A stretch of 64,000 nt of DNA from Methylocystis iwaonis (GTDB taxonomy: Bacteria > Pseudomonadota > Alphaproteobacteria > Rhizobiales > Beijerinckiaceae), in assembly GCF_027925385.1 (NCBI RefSeq), contig NZ_AP027142.1, positions 3,310,501-3,374,500 of the forward strand, read 5' to 3'. Shown here piece after piece: positions 27,340 through 36,243 of the stretch; the first letter of the stretch is position 1, and each line of letters starts with the position of its first letter. The position numbers and the translations under genes were made by a program. The notes beneath the pieces were generated by a model. It searched no databases and was not told the origin of the DNA. It saw only the letters and a program-made list of their open reading frames with translations.

Positions 27340-28590
27340 ATGGTTGATCATAACGATTTCAGTTCCCCTCAAAAGCAACCAGCCGCGATCGTGATCGACG
27401 GGACATACAATAATTTGTCTGTGGCCCGCAGCCTCATCCGCAAAGGGATCAAAGTTTATGTCCTTTGCGATGCGAGCGAACCCGTTCGATACTCTCGCGG
27501 CGTCACATGGCTACGCATGTCCGATGGCGGATCGCCCGCGTCATGGGAAAAGTTCCTGCTTGGGCCGGAGTCGGATTACCTTGGCGGAGCGGCGCTGCTT
27601 GCCTGTAGCGATCCCGCTATAAAGTTGATCTCTCAAAATAGTGAAGCGCTCTCGCGCAAATTTCTGATCGAGGAGGGTGATCCAGCAACCCGGCTTTGCC
27701 TCCTCGACAAGCTGCAAACCTATTATAGAGCTCGGGAGGCCGGCGTGCCGACGGTCGATTTCGCGCTCGTCGATTCCGCTGCTCAACTCTCCGAGCTGAC
27801 GTCCAAGTTTCGCTTTCCGTTCATTCTCAAACCCCTCTACTCTCCGGACTCGGCTCGGCTCGGCGGAAAATTCCTGATGGCTCGCAATGAGAGCGAGCTG
27901 CTCGCTCTCAAGGATCGGCTCGCGACAGGGATCAAGACCGTTGCAATGGAATTTGTTCCGGGCGGCGACGATCTCCTCTGCAGCTATTATTGCTACATGG
28001 ATGAAAGAGGGGAGCCGATCGTCGAATTTACAAAGCGATTGCTTCGCCGCTCCCCGATACACACGGGCAGCGCGTGCTACCATATTTCGGACTGGAATCC
28101 CGAAGCCGCCGAGCTGGGACGAAAATTCTTCAAACATGTGAAGCTCCGCGGGATCGGAAATATCGAATTCAAACGCGACCTACGGGATGGCCGTCTGAAG
28201 GTCATCGAAGCCAACGCCCGCTTCACCTTGGGAGACCCTTTGCTTGTGGCAAGCGGCGTCGATCTTGCCTGGATCACCTACGCCCGTCTGACAGATCAGC
28301 CAGTGATCCCGACGCAGGATTATAGAAAGGATCTGGTATTTTGGCTGCCTGCTGAGGATCTCCGCACCTTTTGGCAATTGCGGTCGCGAGGCGAGATTAC
28401 CCTTTTTGATTGGTTGCGCAGCGTATCGCGCGCGCGCGTCCTTCCCTATTTTTCATGGAAAGACCCAGCGCCGAGCCTCTACTGCAATGCGCAGCGCGCC
28501 TTACGGCTCGTTGAGATGTGCCGCGCGAGACTCCTCGGGAAATCTATCGACTTCCGCCTTCCCGGAGTCCAGGCGGGTAAGAACTCATGA
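27340..28590 (+). CDS. ATP-grasp domain carboxylate ligase, unknown substrate
   Basis: Probable ATP-dependent carboxylate-amine or carboxylate-thiol ligase. The 416 residues begin with a Rossmann-like pre-ATP domain (AIVIDGTYNNLSVARSLIRK), followed by ATP-grasp features. These are LLDKLQTYYRAREAGVPTVD, FPFILKPLYSPDSARLGGKF (nucleotide-binding Lys), MEFVPGGDDLLCSYYCYMDE, and the metal-binding end IGNIEFKRDLRDGRLKVIEANARF. Ribosome site GAGGAGCGTTC. The stop overlaps the next gene's ATG (ATGA), so the two are translationally coupled. Product unknown; possibly an activated residue for polysaccharide decoration. Confidence 0.8.
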   Translation: MVDHNDFSSPQKQPAAIVIDGTYNNLSVARSLIRKGIKVYVLCDASEPVRYSRGVTWLRMSDGGSPASWEKFLLGPESDYLGGAALLACSDPAIKLISQNSEALSRKFLIEEGDPATRLCLLDKLQTYYRAREAGVPTVDFALVDSAAQLSELTSKFRFPFILKPLYSPDSARLGGKFLMARNESELLALKDRLATGIKTVAMEFVPGGDDLLCSYYCYMDERGEPIVEFTKRLLRRSPIHTGSACYHISDWNPEAAELGRKFFKHVKLRGIGNIEFKRDLRDGRLKVIEANARFTLGDPLLVASGVDLAWITYARLTDQPVIPTQDYRKDLVFWLPAEDLRTFWQLRSRGEITLFDWLRSVSRARVLPYFSWKDPAPSLYCNAQRALRLVEMCRARLLGKSIDFRLPGVQAGKNS

Positions 28591-29516
28591 GCCGAATTGC
28601 ACTTTTGTCTCCCGGAGGGCTTGGCGCGGCAATCGGGCGCGCTTTGGCGGCGACGGGCCATGAAGTCTTCTGCGAAGTTTCCGGTCGAAGCGAACAAACC
28701 AGGCAGCGCGCCGCCGAAGCCGGCCTTGTTCTGACGACATCGCTTCCTGAAGTAATCGACGCGTGTGACGTGATCCTTTCTTTTGTGCCCCCTGCCCAGG
28801 CATTATCTGTCGCTCGACTGGTTGCGCGGCGCCGGAGCGAGCGCGACATTCTGACATCCTCCTCTCGGCCCCTTTATGTGGATGGCAACTCTATTTCGCC
28901 ATTGACGGCGCAAGACGTGCTCGACGCGCTTGCGCCGGCCGATGTCGCTTCTGCGAAGGTGAGCGTGTTCGGTCCATCGGATAGCCTGACCATAGACAAC
29001 ATCATCGTCATAAGCGGAGAGAACGCCCGTGAAGCAGCGGCGCTTTTCGAACCGCTTACGCGAGTCAAAATAGCAGGCGACGATTTCGTCGCAGCCGCCG
29101 CCGTTAAAATGTCTATGGCGAGCGTGACAAAAACATTGCCGGTTCTTTTTTTGGAGGCGATGGGCGCCGCCGCCAACTCCAGCCAGCTCGAACTCACGAT
29201 AAGCCTTTTTGAGGAACTCTATCCGGGCATGTTGCAGTTTCTACGTCGAACGCTTCCAACCTATGTCCATCACGCAAGGCGCCGGCTGGATGAAATGCGA
29301 GAGATCGAAACTTGGGTCGACGCGATGGGAGGAGACGCCGCGATCACGAGGAGCGGCAGGCTTGTCTTGGAGCGGCTTCGATTGGAGGAAATCCCGGCCG
29401 AGGAGTCCAAGAACCTGGTTGCTCTTATAAGGGCCGCGCTGACGCGAACTGCTTTGCCGCGGGATTCGAATGACGCCGAGCAGAACATTCGGCATGAAAT
29501 TCATGCCCAAGCATAG
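28587..29516 (+). CDS. NAD(P)-dependent beta-hydroxyacid dehydrogenase-like protein (DUF1932 C-domain)
   Basis: Oxidoreductase of the 6-phosphogluconate/3-hydroxyisobutyrate dehydrogenase superfamily. 309 residues: N-terminal Rossmann fold with SPGGLGAAIGRALAATGHEV, then an all-helical C-domain resembling DUF1932. The presumed catalytic Lys lies in AAVKMSMASVTK. Translationally coupled to the ATP-grasp gene and downstream of the RraA-like gene, so the three probably act on one oxo/hydroxy-acid. Not the valine-pathway enzyme: it lacks that family's C-terminal motifs and lies far from the valine genes. Confidence 0.78.
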   Translation: MSRIALLSPGGLGAAIGRALAATGHEVFCEVSGRSEQTRQRAAEAGLVLTTSLPEVIDACDVILSFVPPAQALSVARLVARRRSERDILTSSSRPLYVDGNSISPLTAQDVLDALAPADVASAKVSVFGPSDSLTIDNIIVISGENAREAAALFEPLTRVKIAGDDFVAAAAVKMSMASVTKTLPVLFLEAMGAAANSSQLELTISLFEELYPGMLQFLRRTLPTYVHHARRRLDEMREIETWVDAMGGDAAITRSGRLVLERLRLEEIPAEESKNLVALIRAALTRTALPRDSNDAEQNIRHEIHAQA

Positions 29517-29675
29517 CCCAAAGGTTTAGAATTATGCGACTTCGGATTATCTCCGAAGAGCATTTTCCAACCTGCAAGGGACGCCTTTAAGAATTTGCTC
29601 AAGGTCCGCGTAGCGCATCTTCGCGCCTCGCAAAACTCTCCGATCCGTTTAACGTCAATTATGCGGGGCTTTGCT

Positions 29676-30968
29676 GTGAAGATCCTGATGAGCGCATTTT
29701 CATGTGGCCCGGGGCAGGGATCCGAGCCTGGCGTCGGCTGGAATATGGCGATCGAAACGGCTCGATTGGGTCATGTTGTTCATGTGCTGACCCAAACAGA
29801 GTTCCGTCCCGAAATAGAAAGAGAGATGGCTGCGGGAGCCTTGCCGCCAAATCTTACTTTCGACATATACATGCCGCCCTGGCTCGAGGCGTTGCGGGAC
29901 CGCGGCTTGAAGATGGGTTTCTTTTCCCTCACCTGGCACACGGTGAATTTCCTATGGCAGTTTTGCGCGCTTCAGCGCGCCTGGCGCCGTTATCGACACG
30001 CAGGCTTCGACATTATTCACCACGTTACGCTGGCGGGAATCCGCTATCCGACTCTTCTCGCGTCACTTGGGCTTCCCACAGTGATCGGGCCCTTAGGCGG
30101 CGGCGAAAGAGCGCCGTTCGCGCTACGCAAAAGCATGCCGTTGAAGGATCGGCTTTCGGAGCTTTTTCGCGACATGCACAATGTGGCGTTGCGGATCGAC
30201 CCGTTTACTCGATCGGCCTTCCGTAATGGCGCGCTTATTTTCGTGCGTTCTGAAGAATCTCTCGCAGCGGTCCCGCCGCGATACCGGGACAAAGCCGTTG
30301 TCGACGTCGGAATGGGCATCGCCGAGGCTGAGGAAACGCGACCGCAGCGTCGCGTCCCGGGCCGTCCATTTCGGCTGCTTTATGCAGGGCGGCTGGTTTA
30401 TTGGAAGGGCGGCCATCTGGCCATCCGCGCGCTCGCCGCTGCCCGTTCGCGCGGCGCCGAAGCGACATTGACGCTTGTCGGAAGCGGGCCTGCGCGAGCG
30501 GATTTCGAGCAGTTGGCGCAGCGTCTTGGGGTTTCCGAGCATGTCCGATTTCGTGGTCAGGCGCCCCATGACGAAACGCTGACGATGTTTCGCGAACATC
30601 ACGCCTTTCTTTTTCCCAGCCTGCATGACGCGGCCCCGACCGTGGTGCTCGAAGCCTTCGCCAATGGATTGCCCGCGATCTGCCTGGGGTTGGGCGGTCC
30701 GGCGAAAATGGTGGAGGAGACCTGCGGATGCGTCATTCCGGCCGCGGGGCGAAGCGAGGCGGAATGCGTCGGCGCGCTTGCCGATGCGATAGCTTCTCTT
30801 GCGCTGGATGAGGACAAGCGTCTCGATTTGGCAAATGGCGCAGTCCGACGCTACCAGCGCTACAAGTGGCCGTCCGTGACGGCGGCGCTTTACGCCGAGA
30901 TCGAAAAGCGTTTACCGGCGCGGTACATGGAAAGTCGCGACGCGGAGCAGAGCTTATCCGCTCGATGA
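29676..30968 (+). CDS. Glycosyltransferase family 4
   Basis: Retaining GT-B glycosyltransferase of the exopolysaccharide locus. About 430 residues with the N-terminal MKILMSAFSCGPGQGSEPGV stretch, LLYAGRLVYWKGGHLAIRAL, and the donor-site LFPSLHDAAPTVVLEAFANG (E-x7-E). I prefer GTG 29676, which gives the canonical family start and has GCGGGG seven bases upstream; ATG 29661 (+5 residues) and an upstream TTG are alternatives. About 160 bases after the oxidoreductase, same strand. Confidence 0.87.
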   Translation: MKILMSAFSCGPGQGSEPGVGWNMAIETARLGHVVHVLTQTEFRPEIEREMAAGALPPNLTFDIYMPPWLEALRDRGLKMGFFSLTWHTVNFLWQFCALQRAWRRYRHAGFDIIHHVTLAGIRYPTLLASLGLPTVIGPLGGGERAPFALRKSMPLKDRLSELFRDMHNVALRIDPFTRSAFRNGALIFVRSEESLAAVPPRYRDKAVVDVGMGIAEAEETRPQRRVPGRPFRLLYAGRLVYWKGGHLAIRALAAARSRGAEATLTLVGSGPARADFEQLAQRLGVSEHVRFRGQAPHDETLTMFREHHAFLFPSLHDAAPTVVLEAFANGLPAICLGLGGPAKMVEETCGCVIPAAGRSEAECVGALADAIASLALDEDKRLDLANGAVRRYQRYKWPSVTAALYAEIEKRLPARYMESRDAEQSLSAR

Positions 30969-31061
30969 AGGTCGTGATCCGCTTGCGTCGGGCGCGGTTC
31001 CCACCCGCAAGCGCGTGATCGGGAATCCAGAGCCACAAGAGCGCTGGTTTTGCCGAGAGCC

Positions 31062-31145
31062 CGTCATTGCGAGCGAAGCGAAGCAACCCAGGGCAGCGAT
31101 GTGGCGCTGGATTGCTTCGTCGGCTCCGCCTCCTCGCAATGACGG
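31062..31145. repeat. Extragenic palindrome, family B
   Basis: Imperfect inverted repeat starting CGTCATTGCGAGCGAAGC and ending CCTCGCAATGACGG, with internal CTGGATTGCTTCGTCG. The same element recurs at 39570 and 54312. A fragment of the second family (GGGAATCCAGAGCCACAAGA) lies directly upstream at 31021-31040. The 286-base gap 30969-31254 holds only these repeats, between convergent glycosyltransferase genes. Confidence 0.85.
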
Positions 31146-31254
31146 CGGTGATTTCCTGTGCATCCAGACGGCGCGAGCGTCGGGGACGGCGCAGAACCAA
31201 ATCTCGTATGACAGACCCCGGTGCGAGCCAATTCCGGAAATTGTTCGACGCGAT

Positions 31255-32484
31255 TTACTGAGGCGTTTTTTGTCGGGTCTCGGCGTAAACGCGTATAGAT
31301 TGGCGCCGCCTGCTCGCGTCCGCCGTCGCAATAGCCCTTTCGTAGATTCGCATGAGCGACTTGTGATTGACGCCTTCGGTAAAATTGTCAGCATAGGCCC
31401 GATAGGCAGCTCGGCGCATATGAGCGCGCGCTACTCCATCCGCCATCATGCCGCGAACTTTCTGCACAAGATCGGATGCATCGCCCGGCCGAAACAAGAG
31501 CCCGGTCACGCCATTTTCAATAATCTCCCCAATGGGCCCGAAGCCTGGCGCGATGACGGGCGTTCCTTTGCCAAAGGCCTCGACGATCACGCGCGGGAAA
31601 TTTTCGTAGCATCTTGACGGCACGATCAGCGCTTCGGCGTCTCCAACGAGTTCGTAGACAGCTTCTATGTCGAGCTGTCCAAGCCACTCGATCGCAGGCT
31701 CTTGCGAGCAAGCATCTTTTACGCGCCCCGCCATCGGGCCGTCGCCGATAATCTTGAGAGGGACCTCGCGGCCGAGCGCGCCCCAGGCCTCCAGCAATAG
31801 ATCGACGCCCTTCTCGCTAGAAAGGCGTCCAGCATATATGACGTAGCCGCCGCGCCCGGGACCCGGCTGGGCGTCACGGGCGAGGAAGTTAGGCTTCGTC
31901 GCAACTCTACTGGCTGGAAAGCCGCCCGCGACGAGCTTGCTTCTGCCGAATTCGCTAAGTGCAATATACATATCGACGGCGCTGCGCCATGTCCCTGCGA
32001 GTTTATGGATCGCGAGCATCCCGGAGATTGTCGCGGTCGCTGCGCGACTTGCGCGGTAGCACTTATTTTTGATCGCGGGCCAAGGAACCATTTTGCCGCA
32101 GCAGTCTTCACACACCCTTCCCTGACGGAAGAAAAGCCCGTTGGGGCAAAGAAGCCGGTAATTATGCAGGGTCTGGACGACTGCCGCGCCGTGCTGCTTG
32201 GTTGCGTAATATGCAGAGGGAGAAATCAGCGGCAAGGTGTTGTGGAAATGCACGACCTGGGGGCGCCGGTCACGCACGATCGCGCCAAGGTCGTTGAATG
32301 CTTGTCTGCTCCAGATGGTGTTGGCGGCGAGCGTGAGGGGCGGCATCCCCTCGAGAGAGTCGTTGTGGACAAAGTATTCGGTCACATTGTGTCCGTGCGA
32401 CCTCAGCATTTTCACCTCGTCCTCGACACACTGATCCTCTCCGCCTCTTTGCTGATAAAAGTCGTGCGCGACGACGATGTCCAT
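31255..32484 (-). CDS. Glycosyltransferase family 4
   Basis: Second GT4 enzyme of the locus, 409 residues. N-domain: DIVVAHDFYQQRGGEDQCVE, VVHFHNTLPLISPS, then TLHNYRLLCPNGLFFRQGRV and a Cys-containing segment (CEDCCGKMV) often seen in this subgroup. C-domain: YVIYAGRLSSEKGVDLLLEA, IIGDGP, and the donor-binding ALIVPSRCYENFPRVIVEAF with the E-x7-E pattern. Linkage and donor cannot be told from sequence. Transcribed with the upstream deacetylase (45-base gap). Confidence 0.88.
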   Translation of the reverse strand: MDIVVAHDFYQQRGGEDQCVEDEVKMLRSHGHNVTEYFVHNDSLEGMPPLTLAANTIWSRQAFNDLGAIVRDRRPQVVHFHNTLPLISPSAYYATKQHGAAVVQTLHNYRLLCPNGLFFRQGRVCEDCCGKMVPWPAIKNKCYRASRAATATISGMLAIHKLAGTWRSAVDMYIALSEFGRSKLVAGGFPASRVATKPNFLARDAQPGPGRGGYVIYAGRLSSEKGVDLLLEAWGALGREVPLKIIGDGPMAGRVKDACSQEPAIEWLGQLDIEAVYELVGDAEALIVPSRCYENFPRVIVEAFGKGTPVIAPGFGPIGEIIENGVTGLLFRPGDASDLVQKVRGMMADGVARAHMRRAAYRAYADNFTEGVNHKSLMRIYERAIATADASRRRQSIRVYAETRQKTPQ

Positions 32485-32529
32485 CGGGGAGCCCTCGCTG
32501 CCTTCAAAATTTGGATATGTATCGCCGTC

Positions 32530-33267
32530 TCAGCGACTCTCTTCGGCGCATAATTGCCCGTTCGAGAGCGTGCGCGCGTCTTTTGCCAGATCGCCGAGAA
32601 GCGCGAGGATATATTCCAGACGCTCCCACTGATTATTGTCTTGCAGCTCCCATGAATGGCCCCAGAGGTGAAACACGCCCCCTCTTGTCGTGGCCTCGCA
32701 AGCGAGCGAGCGCGCCAATACGGGCCAATCGCGCGAGCGGCCATGGGTGACGAAGCGCCATATGCTCCTGAGCGCCGCCCGCTTTAATGTATTTCTCGCA
32801 TAGACCATCGCGTCGTGGGGGTGGGCCTGGATCGTCGTCGGCATCAGCATGATGCCGCCCACGCGTTGCGGAAGATCGAGAGATAGCAGCGCAACGGTTC
32901 GAAACCCGACATAGCCCGCCCGCTCCGCCATGAGCATATGCTGACGGCTGTATCGCCCCTGAGGGGGGCAAAACATTCTGCAAGAGACACCCGTGACACT
33001 CTCGACCCAGCTTTTCGAGCCGGAGATCTCCGCCTCTGCGCGTGGAAGGGAAACCTCGGTCAGGACTTGATGCCCAAGCGTATGCGCGCCGATTTCGAAC
33101 GCCGCGCTCAACTCGCGGATTTCGCATTCTGTCAGAGTTGCTTTCTCATTGGCGCGAGGGATGTAGAACGTGCCGGAGACATCGAATTTCGCCAGTAGCT
33201 CCGCCACGCGCAGATCCAGCGGATGTCCGTCGTCCCAACTGGTCGTAATAAAGGTTTTGGAGGCCAC
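32530..33267 (-). CDS. Polysaccharide deacetylase (NodB/CE4-like)
   Basis: Likely removes N- or O-acetyl groups from the polysaccharide. 245 residues with the CE4 blocks FITTSWDDGHPLD (Asp-Asp of motif 1), FEIGAHTLGHQVLTEV (His-x4-His metal site), and CRMFCPPQGRYS. No signal peptide is visible, so a cytoplasmic role is possible. The GTG at 33267 follows TTGAGGAGAACCGAATCC; the longer frame from 33354 adds a basic low-quality N-terminus. Confidence 0.85.
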   Translation of the reverse strand: MASKTFITTSWDDGHPLDLRVAELLAKFDVSGTFYIPRANEKATLTECEIRELSAAFEIGAHTLGHQVLTEVSLPRAEAEISGSKSWVESVTGVSCRMFCPPQGRYSRQHMLMAERAGYVGFRTVALLSLDLPQRVGGIMLMPTTIQAHPHDAMVYARNTLKRAALRSIWRFVTHGRSRDWPVLARSLACEATTRGGVFHLWGHSWELQDNNQWERLEYILALLGDLAKDARTLSNGQLCAEESR

Positions 33268-33935
33268 GGATTCGGTTCTCCTCAATCGGAAGCGGCGCTT
33301 TCGAAACGAAAAAGCGCTACTCGGTCGCTGAGGCATTAGCGCCCGGGCGCGCACATCTTTGAATTGGTCAAAGGTAGCGGCGCCAATCTCTCACGCTCGA
33401 AGTCGTGGTAATCCGGACTTGCCTCGGCATTGGCGTGTTCGCGTCTTGAGCGTCCGCTCGACCCGCCAATCTCGAATGTCCATATGCAGTGAGAAGAGCG
33501 ACACAGCGGCGCCCGGACCTCGCCGGTGTCGCCGAGATAGTCGTGCAAAGCCCGACGACCGATGCGAGCGCGACCTTAACGATAAGAACACGCCGTTCGC
33601 CGGGATAATGCTCAAGCCCAAGCATCTCGTCGCGGTAATTTTCGTCGACCTGGCGACCGATCGCGTCGCAACAAGGTCAACTCCCAGTAAACATTGAGAT
33701 TACCTCGGAAGTTGACGCCTTGGGACGCCGTTTCTCTTGGCGCCCGAGGGTTTCAATTATCTGGGCCTTGGCCATTTTGCTTGTTGTGAGATTGCAACAG
33801 TGAGCATAAACTCTCGTACGTACGTAACATTCTCGATTGCGTAAATTGGCGGATGCATGAGACGTTCAGGCGGAAATATCTATAGCGTAACGCATCCTAT
33901 CGCCGTGTAGCTCAACGAAAAGGATTACCCGATCC
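33268..33935. promoter_or_regulatory. Gene-poor divergent region upstream of the export lipoprotein
   Basis: 668 bases. The left part (33268-33660) contains overlapping open frames on both strands with no recognisable protein character. The right part (33760-33920) is AT-rich, with CGTACGTACGTAACATTC at 33816-33833 and ATATCTATAGCGTAACGC near 33880, and presumably holds the promoter of the Wza-type gene. Confidence 0.4.
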
Positions 33936-35108
33936 ATGCGAGGCTTGATCCCCTTCACGGGCTTGCTGTTGCTGCCGCTCGCCCTCGAAGGATGTTTCAC
34001 GCCCGGCTCAGGGCCGCAGATCGAGGCTGTTTACGCGAATGCGGTAACCCAAGAGGGCGAGGTACTCCGCCCGAACTATGAGCTGATCGAATACTCCAGC
34101 CCGATCCTCGAGATCCTGCGGCGCCGGTCCAGCGACAGCCTTTACGGCCACTTCGGCGGCGGCCGCTTGGGGCCCTCGCAGGTCACGATCGGGGTTGGCG
34201 ACGTCATCGGACTTTCGGTCTACGAAGCCTCCGCGGGAGGGCTCTTCACGCCGGCCGCAACGGACACGATCCGACAAGGCAATTACGTGAATTTCCCGCA
34301 GCAGGTCGTCGAGCAAGACGGAACCGTGAGCGTTCCTTACGCCGGCCGCATTATGGCGAGAGGAAAGACAACCCGTCAGCTCGAGCAGGAAATCGTCAGC
34401 CAGCTCAAAACGCGAGCGGTCGAGCCGCAGATTGTCGTCAGCCTCGTCGATTCGCGTTCGAGCCTCTTTTCGGTTCTCGGCGAAGCGCAGAGGCCCGGTA
34501 GCTTCCCAGTCAACTGGGCTGGCCAAAAACTGCTCGCGGGCATCGCTCTCGCAGGCGGCCCGAAGTGGGCCGATTACGAGACTTCCATCACGATCAATCG
34601 TGGCGGGAAGACCGCGACGGCTATGATGCAGAACATCATCGCCGATCCTCGCGAGAACATCTTTCTGCGCCCCGGGGATTCGGTCTTTTTGCGACGCGAG
34701 CCGAGATTCTACACAGCGCTCGGAGCGGCAGGCAAAAGCGGCCATTATCCAATCGACGTGCCCAAGATCACCCTTGCGGAGGCCGTCGGCCGCGCGCAAG
34801 GACTTCTCGATACGCAAGCCGATCCGACAGGCGTGTTTCTGCTCCGCTGGGAGAAGAAACAAGCGCTCGAGAAAATCGGGCGCCCGGTGGCGAGCTACGT
34901 TACGCCGACCGTCCCGACCATCTATCACTTTGATCTAAGAGATCCCAATCATTTGCTGGCGTCCCAGCAAATCGACGTCATCCACAGCGACGTCATCTAC
35001 ATCAGCAACGCGCCGACAGTCGAGCTGCGAAAGACGCTTCAGGTTCTGGCGGACCTCTCCTACATAACGCTGAACGCCGCCCAAACGAGTTTCGTGTTGC
35101 ACTACTGA
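33936..35108 (+). CDS. Polysaccharide export outer-membrane lipoprotein (Wza/GumB-like)
   Basis: Forms the outer-membrane export channel for the exopolysaccharide. 390 residues: lipoprotein signal peptide with lipobox LEGC (Cys20), then the Poly_export domain (VTIGVGDVIGLSVYEASAGG, QQVVEQDGTVSVPYAGRI, QIVVSLVDSRSSLFSVLGEA) and SLBB domains (SGHYPIDVPKITLAEAVGRA). It ends in an aromatic C-terminus (SFVLHY). AAAAGGA precedes the ATG. Partner of the BY-kinase/Wzz protein about 12 kb upstream. Confidence 0.92.
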   Translation: MRGLIPFTGLLLLPLALEGCFTPGSGPQIEAVYANAVTQEGEVLRPNYELIEYSSPILEILRRRSSDSLYGHFGGGRLGPSQVTIGVGDVIGLSVYEASAGGLFTPAATDTIRQGNYVNFPQQVVEQDGTVSVPYAGRIMARGKTTRQLEQEIVSQLKTRAVEPQIVVSLVDSRSSLFSVLGEAQRPGSFPVNWAGQKLLAGIALAGGPKWADYETSITINRGGKTATAMMQNIIADPRENIFLRPGDSVFLRREPRFYTALGAAGKSGHYPIDVPKITLAEAVGRAQGLLDTQADPTGVFLLRWEKKQALEKIGRPVASYVTPTVPTIYHFDLRDPNHLLASQQIDVIHSDVIYISNAPTVELRKTLQVLADLSYITLNAAQTSFVLHY

Positions 35109-35130
35109 TACGAGATCCGTTTGATTTGGT

Positions 35131-35211
35131 GTCATTCCCGACGCTCGCGTAGCGAGCGATCGAGAATCCAGGGCAACAACAGCGCGTTTGCGGCATTGGA
35201 TTCTCGCTCGG
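35131..35211. repeat. Extragenic palindrome, family A
   Basis: Element beginning GTCATTCCCGACGCTCGCG, with AGCGAGCGATCGAGAATCCA and a complementary TTGGATTCTCGCTCGG further on. It fills most of the 129-base gap between the export lipoprotein and the lytic transglycosylase, which are convergent, so it may also act at mRNA ends. Related copies lie near 40.2-40.5 kb, 46.7 kb and, degenerate, 54.2 kb. Confidence 0.8.
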
Positions 35212-35237
35212 CGCTTAAGCATGGCCTAACCCGGCCG

Positions 35238-36110
35238 TCAGCCTCTGTTTCGGGCAAATAGGAAACGCCCCCATTTGGCGTGCACCTTTTGCTTGAGCGC
35301 CCGGATGCGCGCCTCATGCCACACCCAGAAGCTATCGGAGCTTTTGAACCGTTTTGGCGATTGCGGCCTAATAAGAAGTTTGGCCGGAAGCGGCGCCCCG
35401 GCCGACACATTCAAGGTCGGGGCAATCGCGCGCGGTTCAGCATTCGCGCTTGAAATGAGTCGCGGCGCGATTGCGTCCTCGCGCTTGAACCCGGAGTCGA
35501 TCTGCGAAAGATACAGCTTTGCGCGCCGACAATAGTCGATCGAACGCGCGGTCATGCGCTCTTCTCCGAGGCCCGCTCGGTATTTCATCAATGCGCGACA
35601 GATGTCGCCGTTCGACATACGCCAGGCTTTGGCGAGGTAACCCACGCCGTAGTAAATGTTGGTTTGCGGCGCAGCGAGGTCGCTCATGGCGCCCTTGAAG
35701 CCCATCATGGCGGCGGTGCTGGGAAGCACTTGCATCAGCCCAACCTCCCCCACTGCCCCCCTCGCCTCCGGATCATAGGCGCTTTCGATATAGGCGACGG
35801 CTTCTGCGAGGTCTTCTGGAAGATTCCTGGTCTTGGCCTCGGCGCGCACCATGCCGATCAACCTGGCTCGAGGCGAGGTGAGATGCGCGTCGATCAAGAG
35901 CTTTGCTTGCGCTGGCGGCTCCTCTTGCGCCGTCAGGAGCTTGATGCCGCTCGTCGCCTCGCGCGCGGCCATGGGGGCCTCGATTGGCGCCGGCTTTTGC
36001 GGTCGATTGCAAATATCTGAAGCGAGCGCGCCGGATAGCAGGCAAATCCCAAAGGATGTGCGCGCCGGGCGGAACAACCCCGACAATTGCTGGTTCTCAC
36101 GTCGCTGCAT
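35238..36110 (-). CDS. Lytic transglycosylase (SLT/GH23 domain)
   Basis: Periplasmic peptidoglycan-cleaving enzyme, perhaps opening the wall for assembly of the export machine. About 290 residues: N-terminal hydrophobic stretch (FGICLLSGALASDIC), then the SLT domain at about 95-200. The catalytic Glu is in AVAYIESAYDPEARGAVGEV, followed by GLMQVLPSTAAMMG and the tyrosine-rich NIYYGVGYLAK. ATG 36110 chosen; the open frame reaches 36695 only because it runs antisense through the DegT gene. Its Cys-containing N-terminus could be a lipoprotein signal. Confidence 0.85.
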   Translation of the reverse strand: MQRRENQQLSGLFRPARTSFGICLLSGALASDICNRPQKPAPIEAPMAAREATSGIKLLTAQEEPPAQAKLLIDAHLTSPRARLIGMVRAEAKTRNLPEDLAEAVAYIESAYDPEARGAVGEVGLMQVLPSTAAMMGFKGAMSDLAAPQTNIYYGVGYLAKAWRMSNGDICRALMKYRAGLGEERMTARSIDYCRRAKLYLSQIDSGFKREDAIAPRLISSANAEPRAIAPTLNVSAGAPLPAKLLIRPQSPKRFKSSDSFWVWHEARIRALKQKVHAKWGRFLFARNRG

Positions 36111-36243
36111 TGGATGCTCGCATGTCAGCAGGTCTCGCGTCGGAGTTGAAAAAGCGATGGCGCTTATGAACGCCTCGCGCCGCGCCGATTGGTCTGTTTC
36201 CACGAGACCAGCGCGCCGCTGGGTCTCGCGAAACGCAAAACGC

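Noticed and set aside
28587-29516. 3-hydroxyisobutyrate dehydrogenase (missing valine-pathway gene)
   Set aside because: C-terminal half fits DUF1932-type proteins, and it is coupled to the ATP-grasp gene far from the valine genes.
31015-31617. 200-residue plus-strand frame
   Set aside because: It begins inside an extragenic palindrome and continues antisense to the GT4 gene.
33336-33697. Small frames (33336-33548 and 33368-33625 minus, 33359-33697 plus) in the gap before the export lipoprotein
   Set aside because: Three overlapping frames compete, none has a good ribosome site or known motif; one has a hydrophobic stretch but the evidence is too weak.
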